This document shows, piece after piece, positions 8,604 to 16,921 of a stretch of DNA of 64,000 nt. Numbering within the stretch: position 1 is the stretch's first letter; each line of letters starts with the position of its first letter. The stretch comes from Anaerolineaceae bacterium UBA1363 (GTDB lineage: Bacteria; Chloroflexota; Anaerolineae; Anaerolineales; Anaerolineaceae), in assembly GCA_002306055.1 (NCBI GenBank), contig DBRR01000030.1:30280-94279 (forward strand), in the 5' to 3' direction. The translations under genes and the position numbers were made by a program. Below the pieces are notes generated by a model. It worked only from the letters and a program-made list of their open reading frames with translations, was not told the DNA's origin and did not search any database.

Positions 8604-8640
8604 GGGCTTGGCACGCCAAGCCCCTACATCAAGGGGTGTG
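8604..8640. repeat. Short palindromic dispersed repeat, copy 2
   Basis: GGCTTGGCACGCCAAGCC plus CCTACATC, in the same orientation as copy 1. It runs directly into the stop codon of the minus-strand deoxynucleoside kinase gene, so it may act as that gene's 3' hairpin. Confidence 0.65.
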
Positions 8641-9291
8641 CAGGCTAAGGCTGGAGTTTGTGGTGATGCAGTGCTCTATCCCTTCGATGATCTCCTGCAG
8701 GTGCGAGGGATTGTTGACGAAGTCAAAAAGCAAGCTGTTGACCGTCAGGACGGGGCTTTCGGCGTATTCAGACGACCACTGCTGGTAGTAGCTGTCGAGC
8801 AGGCGCAGGTAATCCAAGTCAATCGTATCTTCAATCGACCGGGCACGCTGTTGGATCCTTTCAACCAGGGTTTCAACCGGCGTAACCAGGCGGATCAGCA
8901 GGGAGGGCTTGGGCAGCTTCCTGAGGACCAGGTCATACAATTTGAAATAGGCTTGGTAGTCCCGGTCCGAGAGATTGTTCATCTCATGCAGCGCGCGCAC
9001 AAAAATGTGAGCATCCTCGTAAATGCTACGATCCATGATGGCAGAGCGACCAGAGCTCAGCAGGGTTTCGATCTCCTGGGCGCGATGACCCAAAAAATAC
9101 ATTTGAAGATGAAATGCCCAGGCGTGCATATCGGCGTAGAAATCGGCCAAATAGGGGTTGTTGTCAACCGACTCATAGGATGCCTGCCAACCAATGTGCT
9201 GGCTGAGCTGCTGGGTGAGGGATGTTTTGCCGCTGCCAATATTTCCTGCCAGGACAATCAGACGCTGCTCGTTTTTAAGAGTTTGATTCAT
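8629..9291 (-). CDS. Deoxynucleoside kinase (dAK/dGK-type)
   Basis: 220 aa. An upstream in-frame start exists at 9372, but the ATG at 9291 is preferred because GGAGAG precedes it by six bases and the protein then begins just before its P-loop. Walker A is GNIGSGKT (residues 16-23), and the DRSIYED motif (catalytic/base-binding region of deoxynucleoside kinases) follows. An arginine-rich lid-like segment (VERIQQRARSIED) is present. Role: phosphorylation of deoxyribonucleosides to dNMP in salvage. Substrate preference (dA/dG versus dC) cannot be assigned. It stands alone; the stop lies in a palindromic repeat. Confidence 0.88.
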   Translation of the reverse strand: MNQTLKNEQRLIVLAGNIGSGKTSLTQQLSQHIGWQASYESVDNNPYLADFYADMHAWAFHLQMYFLGHRAQEIETLLSSGRSAIMDRSIYEDAHIFVRALHEMNNLSDRDYQAYFKLYDLVLRKLPKPSLLIRLVTPVETLVERIQQRARSIEDTIDLDYLRLLDSYYQQWSSEYAESPVLTVNSLLFDFVNNPSHLQEIIEGIEHCITTNSSLSLHTP

Positions 9292-9615
9292 ATTTTTCTC
9301 TCCAACCTGTCCGTAAAAAATATAGCGCAACCTGCTTGGTTGATAATAGACTTTATATGCATAAAATGACAATTACCAAGGTAATAAACTGCGAGTAATG
9401 TTACCACCTGCAAGACGATGCGGGAGAGTCTTGCGGGGATAATTTTTCGAATTGCGTCAATTCCTTGATCGGGAGAGTGCACAAAAAATGGAGCGGTGCA
9501 CCATTTTGCATCATGCCTGTTCTGCAGAGCAAAGCCTATATTATCTATAGTCTTCCCTTGTGAGAGGGTGTAGACTAAAAGCGTTCAATGTCGTAAACAT
9601 TCTCAAGGAGATACA
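9292..9615. other. Divergent intergenic region
   Basis: Between the divergent kinase and SPFH genes. No gene or clear promoter is recognised. Around 9479-9512 GTGCAC occurs twice around an imperfect AAAATGG/CCATTTT dyad, possibly an operator. AAGGAGA at 9604-9610 serves the downstream ATG. Confidence 0.4.
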
Positions 9616-11607
9616 ATGCCTAATAATATACTCGTACCGCTCATCGTGGGCGTGTTGGTGGTGCTGGTTTTGCTTTCCGGCGAACGCTTCATACCCAATA
9701 ACCGTATAGGAATTGTGGAGAAACGTTTTGGTCGCCGTTCCCTCAAATCGGGCTTTATCGCTCTGAATGGGGAAGCGGGTTATCAGCCCAACGTTCTCCG
9801 CGGTGGTTTGCACTTCCTGATGCCCTTTCAATACCGGGTGCTCATTTCCCCCCTGGTGACCATCGCCCAGGGTAAAATCGGATATGTTTTCGCGCGTGAC
9901 GGTGAGCCTCTGAGCGCCATGCAGGTCCTGGCATCCAATATTACCGCACATGATTTTCAAGATGTGACGGACTTTTTGACCCACGGCGGTCAGCGCGGTC
10001 CGCAGAGGCAGATCCTGCGCGAAGGTACTTACGCCATCAACCTGGCGCAGTTTGTGGTCATTACTGAAGAACGGGTCTATTACCTCCCCCTCAGCAAGGA
10101 TGACCAGATGGTCATCGAAAGCATGACCTCGGTCATTAGAGAACGCAAAGGTTTTACCCCCGTAGTTATCAAGGACTCTGACGACCTGATTGGGATTGTG
10201 ACCGTGCATGATGGACCTTCACTGCCATCGGGTGAGATTATCGCACCAATTGTCGGCTCCGACATGACTGACAGCGTGACCTATCATAACAATTTCCAGA
10301 TGCCAGACAGGTTTATCAACGCCTCGGGTTTGCGCGGGCGTCAACTGCAGGTTTTGGTGGAAGGCACTTATTACCTCAATCGACTCTTTGCCACCGTGGA
10401 AATGATCCAAAAAACAGTCGTCGAGGTTGGTTTTGTGGGCGTGGTGGTGTCTTACACGGGCAAACTCAGCGAAGACCTTTCCGGTTTGGATTACCGCCAC
10501 GGCGAGTTGGTCAGCACAGGCAGCCGCGGGGTTTGGAGTGACCCGCTCTTGCCAGGCAAATACGCGTTCAATACCTATGCTGGCAAAGTGGTGATGGTAC
10601 CAACTACCAATATCATCCTCAAGTGGATTAAGTCCGAGGTGGGCTCCCATAATTTGGATGAAAATCTTTCAGAAGTCTCTCTGATCACCAAAGATGCTTT
10701 TGAGCCCTCTCTGCCGCTTTCTGTCGTCATTCATATCGACTACCAGAAAGCTCCGCTCGTGGTGCAGCGCTTTGGCGATGTAAAGAAACTGGTGGAGCAG
10801 ACCCTCGACCCGATGGTGTCGGCGTACTTCAAAAACATTGGTCAAACTCGCACCCTGATCGAACTCATCCATGAGCGCAACGAAATCCAGCGCCAGTCCA
10901 GCCAGGAGATGAAAGATAAATTCCTCCATTACAACCTGGAGCTGGAGGAAGTGCTGATTGGCACGCCGACGACAGCAGGCGATGACAAGAATATGGAGAT
11001 CATTCTTAACCAGCTGCGCTCGCGGCAGATAGCGGTGGAACAAATCGAAACCTTCCAACGCCAGCAAGTTGCTGCACAAAAGGAAAGAGAACTACGTGAA
11101 GCCCAGGCTCGCGCAGAGCAGCAGCGCAACATCACCGAGTCCGAGGTGAGCATTACCGTACTTTCAAACCAGGGCAAGGCTGATTACGCCCGGGCAGTGC
11201 AGCAAGCCGCCCAGATCCGCACACTTGCGGAGGCTGAAGCTGAAAAAATCGCCCGTACCGGTATTGCTCAGGCTATCGCCACCGAGGAACAGGTTGCCGC
11301 TTATGGCGGTCCGCAGTTCCAGGTGACCCAACAGGTCATGAATCGCTTCGCGGAAGCCGTGCAGCAATCGCGTGTGGACGTGGTGCCAAGAGTGGTGGTG
11401 GGCGGGAGCAGCGAAGGCGGCGTGACTGGCAGCAGCATCATGGAAGGACTGCTCACCCTGTTGCTCTCAGATAAGCTGAATCTTGAGGTGAGCGCCGGGC
11501 AGAGACCGCCCAATGAGGAAACTGACAGGCTGAAAGAGGAAATCAGACGCAGCTTGACGGAAAAGAAAGCAGCTCCTGACAACCAGGTGCCGGATGTGAC
11601 GGATTAA
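9616..11607 (+). CDS. Flotillin-like SPFH/band 7 domain protein
   Basis: 663 aa with an N-terminal membrane anchor (ILVPLIVGVLVVLVLL) followed by ERFIPNNRIGIVEKRFG, the usual start of flotillin-type SPFH domains. The middle part has a long SPFH region with insertions. The C-terminal third is Glu/Ala/Gln-rich coiled coil (RQQVAAQKERELREAQARAE), then a hydrophobic tail and a charged end. Flotillins organise membrane microdomains and scaffold membrane protein complexes. It is longer than typical YuaG/FloT (~500 aa). The ribosome binding site is AAGGAGA; a strong hairpin follows the stop, suggesting a monocistronic message. Confidence 0.85.
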   Translation: MPNNILVPLIVGVLVVLVLLSGERFIPNNRIGIVEKRFGRRSLKSGFIALNGEAGYQPNVLRGGLHFLMPFQYRVLISPLVTIAQGKIGYVFARDGEPLSAMQVLASNITAHDFQDVTDFLTHGGQRGPQRQILREGTYAINLAQFVVITEERVYYLPLSKDDQMVIESMTSVIRERKGFTPVVIKDSDDLIGIVTVHDGPSLPSGEIIAPIVGSDMTDSVTYHNNFQMPDRFINASGLRGRQLQVLVEGTYYLNRLFATVEMIQKTVVEVGFVGVVVSYTGKLSEDLSGLDYRHGELVSTGSRGVWSDPLLPGKYAFNTYAGKVVMVPTTNIILKWIKSEVGSHNLDENLSEVSLITKDAFEPSLPLSVVIHIDYQKAPLVVQRFGDVKKLVEQTLDPMVSAYFKNIGQTRTLIELIHERNEIQRQSSQEMKDKFLHYNLELEEVLIGTPTTAGDDKNMEIILNQLRSRQIAVEQIETFQRQQVAAQKERELREAQARAEQQRNITESEVSITVLSNQGKADYARAVQQAAQIRTLAEAEAEKIARTGIAQAIATEEQVAAYGGPQFQVTQQVMNRFAEAVQQSRVDVVPRVVVGGSSEGGVTGSSIMEGLLTLLLSDKLNLEVSAGQRPPNEETDRLKEEIRRSLTEKKAAPDNQVPDVTD

Positions 11608-11620
11608 GATTTTTGGAATA

Positions 11621-11659
11621 ATGGAAAGGGATTGGCAAAATTGCCCAATCCCTTTCCAT
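11621..11659. terminator. Bidirectional hairpin between convergent genes
   Basis: A perfect 15-bp stem (ATGGAAAGGGATTGG, 11621-11635, paired with 11645-11659) with a 9-base loop, 14 bases after the SPFH stop and just before the end of the convergent Cys-cluster gene. There is no long T tract, so the termination mechanism is uncertain. Confidence 0.7.
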
Positions 11660-11688
11660 TTAATATGAGGATGATCATTTAGCAGTAT

Positions 11689-12372
11689 TCAGGATCTATA
11701 AGGGCCGAATTTGCGGAATTGGGCGGCATCGACGCGCGTGAGGCGGTCGGTGGCGGGGCTGAGCAGGTAATCCCCTCCATCCCGATGGAGGATTGGAATG
11801 CGGTGGTGGCGCTTCTTAAAGGCTTCGCGCATGTCTTCTGAGAGGAAGTAGTAGCTGTCATACTCCTTGGGGTATTCGTAGAGCAGGCGATCGTAAATGT
11901 CGATGAATTCCCGGCGGTAGGCAGGGGTGACCTGATGGAGATTGCTGATGACCCAGCAGACTGGCTCGAAGTCCCAGTTGTAAGTAAGCCCGATGAAGCG
12001 GTCGTCGGCAGTGATGTAGGGAGAGAAGGGGAACTGGCGGCAGCTGAGGGTGCGGAAGTCGCGCTCGCAATATTCAGGACCCCGGCAAGCCATCAGGTGC
12101 ATGTAGCCCGGCGTTTCGGTTTTCATCTTAGGCACATCGATGGGATCATTGGGGCATTCGTCACCGCGCAAGCGATGCCAAAGCTGGGTGTTGGGCTTGA
12201 GGTAAGCCCATTCCTCTTTTAATGCCACGGGTACTGCCACGCAGATGTCGCAGCAGAAGGGTTTGCCGGAAGGATTATAGGGTGCGCATAGCCTGCCGCA
12301 GTCAACTTCGGCAATCGGCGAAGCAAAGCTGGCATAGAGCCTGGCAATATCGAGGTCTGGTTTGTAGGTCAT
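11689..12372 (-). CDS. Cysteine-cluster protein (YkgJ-like, putative metal or Fe-S binding)
   Basis: 227 aa. At least ten cysteines are grouped as CGRLC, CCDIC, CRGPEYCERDFRTLSC and a later CW, with an FPFSPY stretch typical of YkgJ-type zinc/iron-chelating cluster proteins (CRxFPF). No signal peptide or membrane segment. Function unknown. It lies 16 bases downstream of the DtxR-type regulator on the same strand, so it is probably co-transcribed, which suggests a link with metal homeostasis or with assembling/sensing an Fe-S cluster. Confidence 0.6.
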   Translation of the reverse strand: MTYKPDLDIARLYASFASPIAEVDCGRLCAPYNPSGKPFCCDICVAVPVALKEEWAYLKPNTQLWHRLRGDECPNDPIDVPKMKTETPGYMHLMACRGPEYCERDFRTLSCRQFPFSPYITADDRFIGLTYNWDFEPVCWVISNLHQVTPAYRREFIDIYDRLLYEYPKEYDSYYFLSEDMREAFKKRHHRIPILHRDGGDYLLSPATDRLTRVDAAQFRKFGPYRS

Positions 12373-12388
12373 GGCAGGGTTTATACCA

Positions 12389-12799
12389 TTAAATAAGGCA
12401 GCTATCAGTCTGGGTCACTTGTTTTGTGTTTTTTCGCTCGTTCTCATAATGCCGGCGCAAGCAGTCGAAGGTTTCCGCGCTGATGTAGTGCTCAATGCGG
12501 CAGGCATCCTCAAAGGCGGTTTGCTCGCTAACCCCCATCCAGATGAAAATTTCCGCCAGACTGTTGTGGCGGCTGTAAGTCTCTTCAGCAATTTGGCGAC
12601 CTTTAGGCGTAAGGGAGATATGTTTGTTATCGTCCAGCTCCAGGTAGCCGTCAGCAGCAAGCCGTTTGATCTGCTGGCTGATGGTTGGGCGGGAGAATTG
12701 CATCTGACGGGCGATGTCGATGGCGCGGACATTCCCATTTTTCTTCTCAAGGATGAGGATCGTCTCGAGGTACATCTCAGCGGATTCTTGTAGGTTCAT
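12389..12799 (-). CDS. DtxR/MntR-family metal-dependent transcriptional regulator
   Basis: 136 aa, the length of MntR-type members without an SH3 domain. The N-terminal winged helix (ESAEMYLETILILEKKNGNVRAIDIA, then SRPTISQQIKRL) is followed by a dimerisation/metal-binding domain with the usual residues (HNSLAEIF, EDACRIEHYIS). It is transcribed away from feoAB, and two dyads between the genes match the family's operator style. Likely an Fe(II)- or Mn(II)-responsive repressor of the feo operon and probably of itself. Which metal it senses cannot be read from sequence. Confidence 0.9.
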   Translation of the reverse strand: MNLQESAEMYLETILILEKKNGNVRAIDIARQMQFSRPTISQQIKRLAADGYLELDDNKHISLTPKGRQIAEETYSRHNSLAEIFIWMGVSEQTAFEDACRIEHYISAETFDCLRRHYENERKNTKQVTQTDSCLI

Positions 12800-12855
12800 G
12801 CGGTCGCTCTTCTTCCTTTAATAAGGCATTCCCTTAAATTTTAACACCAAAAACC

Positions 12856-12884
12856 TTGACATAACAGTTAGGTTGGACTAACAT
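12856..12884 (+). promoter_or_regulatory. feo operon promoter
   Basis: TTGACA (12856-12861), a 17-base spacer, then TAACAT (12879-12884): a perfect -35 with an acceptable -10. The spacer and -10 are covered by the first regulator dyad, as expected for repression. Confidence 0.7.
12867..12882. promoter_or_regulatory. DtxR/MntR-type operator 1
   Basis: GTTAG-N6-CTAAC, an inverted repeat overlapping the feo promoter spacer and -10. It resembles the TTAGG...CCTAA-type sites of DtxR/IdeR family repressors. The neighbouring divergent regulator is the obvious binder; this is inference. Confidence 0.65.
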
Positions 12885-12890
12885 TTAAAT

Positions 12891-12908
12891 TGTTAGGCTT
12901 AACTAACA
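12891..12908. promoter_or_regulatory. DtxR/MntR-type operator 2
   Basis: TGTTAG-N6-CTAACA, a longer version of the upstream dyad with the same half-site and spacing. It starts 24 bases from the first, just beyond the -10, so two dimers could bind on nearly the same helix face. Confidence 0.65.
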
Positions 12909-12957
12909 ATAAAATAGCGGTTGGACGAAGGCTTGTTCAGCGAAAGAGAAAGACCAG

Positions 12958-13179
12958 ATGAAGACTTTGCGAGATGTTCGGATAGGGGAATCGGCCCGGG
13001 TGGTAAAAGTCCACGGACAGGGAAATATTCGCCGCCGGGTAATGGATATGGGCATCACCAAAAATGTCGAGATCTTCGTACGCAAAGTCGCACCGCTGGG
13101 CGACCCTATCGAGGTCAATTTGCGCGGTTATGAGCTGAGTCTGCGCAAGGATGATGCCGAAATCATCGAAGTAAGCTGA
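12958..13179 (+). CDS. feoA: Ferrous iron transport protein A
   Basis: 73 aa, a small SH3-like FeoA domain (GESARVVKVHGQGNIRRRVMDMG, with glycine turns in the family pattern). First gene of the feo operon, 25 bases upstream of feoB. FeoA binds the cytoplasmic part of FeoB and is needed for Fe(II) uptake. The start follows a weak GAAAGAG site. Confidence 0.92.
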   Translation: MKTLRDVRIGESARVVKVHGQGNIRRRVMDMGITKNVEIFVRKVAPLGDPIEVNLRGYELSLRKDDAEIIEVS

Positions 13180-13204
13180 TCGTTTTCCTTCTATTAAAAA
13201 TCCT

Positions 13205-15367
13205 ATGTCGATCACCATCGCAGTTGCAGGGAACCCAAATTCCGGGAAGACCACGCTCTTCAATGCCCTCACGGGCTCTAACCAATACGTTGGTAACTGG
13301 CCCGGAGTGACGGTCGAGAAAAAAGAGGGCATTTTAATCGGACACCCGAAGGTGGTATTGGTGGATCTGCCGGGGATCTATTCACTCTCGACGAGTTCCC
13401 TGGAAGAAGAATTAGCCAGAGATTACCTGCTCGAGTCCAATCCAGATGCAATCATTAACATCGTAGACGGCACGAACCTGGAACGAAATCTTTACCTGAC
13501 GACGCAACTGGCGGAGTTGGGCATCCCAATGGTTTTGGCAGTTAACATGATGGACGAGGTCGAGAAAAGCGGAGCGAAGATTGACGGGGCGGCACTCGGC
13601 AACGCTTTTGGTGTGCCGGTGGTGGAAATATCGGCACTACGCGAGACGCAGATCGATGAACTTGCCAGGATTGCCACGTTAGCAGCTCAGAAAAAAGGGC
13701 ATTTCCTGCCATTGCACCGTTTCAGCGGCGGGGTGGAGCACGCCTTGGGGCATATCGAAGAAGTTGCCCTGCATCAGCAGCCAGAGCACAAACAGCGCTG
13801 GTATGCGGTCAAGCTTTTCGAACGCAACGAGCTGGTAGAAGCAGAACTAAGCCTCTCTGCGGAGTTAAAGGCGCATATCGAACAGGATATCCGCCAATGC
13901 GAACTGGAATACGACGACGATTCCGACAGCATCATTGCCGCAGAAAGATACGACTTTATTGAAGAGGTACTCGAGAAGGTTACCGTGCGCAAAAAGGCGG
14001 GCGAGATGTCGCCTTCCGATCGGATCGATCGGATTGTGACCAACCGCTGTCTGGCTTTGCCGATCTTTGCTGTGGTGATGTTCGTTGTTTACTACGTATC
14101 GGTCAATACCGTTGGCGCCGGCATGACCGAATGGACCAATGACAAGCTCTTCGGACAGATCCTGTTGCCTGCGATCAGCGGAGCGCTGGCGGATTGGGGG
14201 GTGGCAGGCTGGCTGCAGGGGTTGCTGGTAGACGGTATCCTGGCGGGAGTTGGGTCGGTGCTGAGCTTTTTACCCCAGATGGTAGTCTTATTCCTGTTCC
14301 TGGGCTTGCTCGAATTCAGCGGGTACATGGCGCGGGTGGCGTTCATCATGGACCGTATGTTCCGCAAATTTGGGCTTTCAGGGAAAAGTTTTATCCCGAT
14401 GCTGATCGGCAGTGGCTGCAGCGTGCCAGCGATTATGGCGGCACGCACAATTGAAAATGAACATGACAGGCGCATGACGGTCATCACAACATCCTTTATT
14501 CCTTGCGGGGCGAAATTACCGGTGATTGCAATGATTGCGGGTGCCTTTTTTGGAGGCAAGGGCTGGGTGGCTTTTGGAGCTTACTTTTTAGGGATTGCGG
14601 CCGTGGTCATCTCAGGAATCATCCTGAAAAAAACACCCCTATTCCAGGGAGAGGCTGCACCTTTTGTAATGGAATTGCCGGCTTACCGCTGGCCTTCACT
14701 GAAAAACATTTTTGTTACCACCTGGGATAGAGTTTCATCCTTTGTCAAGAAAGCGTCCACCATCATCCTCCTGGCAGCGATTGTGATCTGGTTTGTGACC
14801 TATTTCGGCTGGGTGGACGGAGACTTTCAGATGCTGGCAAGTGGGCAGATAGACCAAAGTATCGTGGCTGCCATCGGTAATGCGATTGCCTGGATTTTCA
14901 AGCCTTTAGGCTGGGGGGAATGGCGCCCGGTGGTTGCGGCATTGAGCGGGCTGGTCGCAAAGGAAACGGTGGTAAGCAGTTTTGGTATATTCTATGGATT
15001 TGGCGAAGTTGCTGAAGGCGGACAAGAGATCTGGAGTAGTTTGCGGGCAGCGTTTTCGCCCCTATCTGCGACATCATTCCTGATCTTTGTGCTGCTCTCC
15101 GCGCCGTGCATTGCGACGATCAGCTCAATCCGGCGCGAGATGAACAGCGCTGCGTGGACCTCGTTTGCAATCGGGTATATGACCAGTATTGGTTATTCAG
15201 TAGCCCTGATGGTTTATCAGCTTGGGACGTGGCTGCAGAGTGGTGCATTTTCTGCGTGGACAGGCATTGCCCTGGCATTGTTGGGGTTGATGTTGTGGCT
15301 GCTTTTTAGACCGTCACCGAAGGCAGTTGGCTCGTTGAAGCAGGCGAACGCGGGTGTGAGAGGTTAA
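13205..15367 (+). CDS. feoB: Ferrous iron transport protein B (GTPase-gated permease)
   Basis: 720 aa. The N-terminal G domain has G1 GNPNSGKT (residues 9-16), G3 DLPGIYSL, and G4 NMMD. A helical GDI-like spacer with a charged stretch follows (about 200-270), then the membrane part with two Gate domains (GSGCSVPAIMAARTIE and ATISSIRREM, each near the conserved Cys) and FeoB core helices. Takes up Fe(II) at the cytoplasmic membrane. Length is normal for a single-chain FeoB. Confidence 0.96.
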   Translation: MSITIAVAGNPNSGKTTLFNALTGSNQYVGNWPGVTVEKKEGILIGHPKVVLVDLPGIYSLSTSSLEEELARDYLLESNPDAIINIVDGTNLERNLYLTTQLAELGIPMVLAVNMMDEVEKSGAKIDGAALGNAFGVPVVEISALRETQIDELARIATLAAQKKGHFLPLHRFSGGVEHALGHIEEVALHQQPEHKQRWYAVKLFERNELVEAELSLSAELKAHIEQDIRQCELEYDDDSDSIIAAERYDFIEEVLEKVTVRKKAGEMSPSDRIDRIVTNRCLALPIFAVVMFVVYYVSVNTVGAGMTEWTNDKLFGQILLPAISGALADWGVAGWLQGLLVDGILAGVGSVLSFLPQMVVLFLFLGLLEFSGYMARVAFIMDRMFRKFGLSGKSFIPMLIGSGCSVPAIMAARTIENEHDRRMTVITTSFIPCGAKLPVIAMIAGAFFGGKGWVAFGAYFLGIAAVVISGIILKKTPLFQGEAAPFVMELPAYRWPSLKNIFVTTWDRVSSFVKKASTIILLAAIVIWFVTYFGWVDGDFQMLASGQIDQSIVAAIGNAIAWIFKPLGWGEWRPVVAALSGLVAKETVVSSFGIFYGFGEVAEGGQEIWSSLRAAFSPLSATSFLIFVLLSAPCIATISSIRREMNSAAWTSFAIGYMTSIGYSVALMVYQLGTWLQSGAFSAWTGIALALLGLMLWLLFRPSPKAVGSLKQANAGVRG

Positions 15368-15368
15368 G

Positions 15369-15560
15369 ATGGTTCCAACCATCATTATCAGTGTTGTTCT
15401 TGCGGCAATTGTGGGGTTGATCATCTATAGATTAGTCTGCGATGCCAGATCCGGGCGTGGGGGTTGCGCAGGCTGCAATTATGCGGATACCTGTGCCGCG
15501 GCAAAAATCCTGCCGAAAAAATCCGAACGGGGATGCCCGGAGCAGCAAAAAAGCCGATAG
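15369..15560 (+). CDS. FeoB-associated Cys-rich membrane protein
   Basis: 63 aa. One N-terminal membrane helix (TIIISVVLAAIVGLIIYRLV), then a cysteine-rich tail (C-x8-C-x2-C-x5-C spacing in GCAGCNYADTCAA, plus a late Cys). This is the form of the small FeoB-associated Cys-rich proteins (FeoC position). It starts one base after the feoB stop, so it is translationally coupled. It may bind iron or an Fe-S cluster; the function is unproven. Confidence 0.8.
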   Translation: MVPTIIISVVLAAIVGLIIYRLVCDARSGRGGCAGCNYADTCAAAKILPKKSERGCPEQQKSR

Positions 15561-15733
15561 ATAATTCTGGTAATTGCTATTGAAAGCGAGAAGCTTACTG
15601 TCAAAACATATTGTTCTAAGTCTTCAGTGAACTAATTAATCCCAAAACATATACTGCTTCTATACCATCGCAATGCCCTTTTACTTTACACTAATGTCGA
15701 TCCAATAAATGGATCAGAAAGAGGAAAAAAAAT

Positions 15734-16453
15734 ATGAAAAAGAAAACAATCATTTCAATTACACTGGCAGTGCTCCTGATTGGCGGGGCGCTCCTCGCAA
15801 ACAATTGGGTGGGGCAGGTTTCTGCCTCCACAGGCACCACTACTGACGCATTCACACTGACCGAAGGTGGACCCGGCGGATCTTATGAAGATCTCGCGGC
15901 GGCTCTTGGCATCAGCGTCGAGGATCTGACCGCAGCACGGGAAAAAGCTTTCACATCTGCAGTTGATGCAGCCTTGGAAGCAGAATATATCACAGCCTCG
16001 CAGGCAGAAACGCTTAAAGCTGGTGATCCCATTTTCAGAATGCTGTACCGATATTTAAGTGAGACTGAACGCGCTGAATTTGATCAGGAAGTTTACCTGG
16101 CGGAAGCACTGGGGATAAGCGAAACGGAGCTTGAGGCAGCATATGATGCCGTAAGGCAGGCCCGGATTGACGAATTGGTGGCTGAGGGCACGATCACCCA
16201 GGATGAAGCCGATCTGCAGGCTGCATTTCAGGCTCTGCGGGAATCCCCCACATTTACCGCGAATATAAAACAAGCGATGACTGAAGCTATCAATGCTGAA
16301 GTGGAAGCTGGCACTCTCACCGAAGCTCAGGCTGACCTGCTGATCGCAAACCTTGACGAAATGCCTATGGGTTTTGGAATGGGCATGCGGGGGATGCGCG
16401 GTATGGGAGGCATTGGCGGCATGGGCGAACACCGAGGACCATGTGGAAGATAG
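15734..16453 (+). CDS. Secreted helical-repeat protein with Met/Gly-rich tail
   Basis: 239 aa with a clear signal peptide (MKKKTIISITLAVLLIGGALLA). The mature part has about three degenerate helical repeats: ALGIS.EDL/ETEL segments each followed by an ITxxQAE, ITQDEAD or LTEAQAD hairpin, resembling short SHOCT-like or DUF2680-type modules. The C-terminal ~25 residues are Met/Gly/Arg-rich (FGMGMRGMRGMGG) and end in His and Cys, which could bind metal. It follows the feo operon after a 173-base gap. Not a recognised named protein. Confidence 0.75.
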   Translation: MKKKTIISITLAVLLIGGALLANNWVGQVSASTGTTTDAFTLTEGGPGGSYEDLAAALGISVEDLTAAREKAFTSAVDAALEAEYITASQAETLKAGDPIFRMLYRYLSETERAEFDQEVYLAEALGISETELEAAYDAVRQARIDELVAEGTITQDEADLQAAFQALRESPTFTANIKQAMTEAINAEVEAGTLTEAQADLLIANLDEMPMGFGMGMRGMRGMGGIGGMGEHRGPCGR

Positions 16454-16921
16454 ATAAATTGGAAATTCTCATGAACCTCCCTTACGCATGATCAAATAAG
16501 GAAGGACTCTCAATAAGATTTTGTAGGAAATCACCGGCTGCGCATTGCAGCCGGTGCTTTTTCGTGTAGAAAGGGTGGTAGCAGAGGAGGATATTTTCTA
16601 CGCCGAATCGTGTCCAATCCCCGCTTAAGCGTTTCGTTACCCAATGATTAGCCTCATCCGATATAGTGCTTTCTCCTTTCATCAACGCTCATCTCATCTG
16701 TTTCGGACATCGCTACTTCGGTAACATTTTAGGTGAACTAATGCGTGAACTAATGCGGATCGATTGCAGATTCTTGTGTTATATTTAAAGTCCGAATAGA
16801 GACATGCTCCAAGTTTCACTCGTGTACCTTGCTTTCGAGGAGATACTCATGGCGAATTCACTCAAGGCAATCGTTGATATTCTTCAATCCTATCAAACCT
16901 ATCGAATAAGGAGATTCAAGC
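16454..16921. other. Intergenic region before the subtilase gene
   Basis: Contains a terminator (16532-16562) and, at 16733-16757, two adjacent copies of GTGAACTAATGCG that may be a binding site. No gene is supported. Confidence 0.5.
16532..16562 (+). terminator. Rho-independent terminator
   Basis: CACCGGCTGC, loop GCATT, GCAGCCGGTG, then CTTTTT. A perfect 10-bp GC-rich stem with a T tract, downstream of the secreted helical-repeat gene. Confidence 0.9.

Larger units (their letters stand above)
8068..8628. other. Gene-free region of dispersed repeats
   Basis: No coding sequence recognised. It holds, in order, a ~200-bp element shared with 43.29 kb, a palindromic GGCTTGGCGTGCCAAGCC unit with flanking CCCCTACAT, the 14-bp CCCCCTCCGTACGG match to the window start, and a second GCTTGGCACGCCAAGC palindrome abutting the stop of the deoxynucleoside kinase gene. 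Open frames here have no ribosome binding sites. Confidence 0.6.

Noticed and set aside
8608..9369. 253-codon plus-strand open frame opposite the deoxynucleoside kinase
   Set aside because: The minus-strand frame has P-loop and DRS motifs and a ribosome binding site; the plus frame has no motif or site.
12371..12793. 140-codon frame opposite the DtxR-type gene
   Set aside because: Shadow of the regulator; the minus strand has the helix-turn-helix and metal-binding residues.
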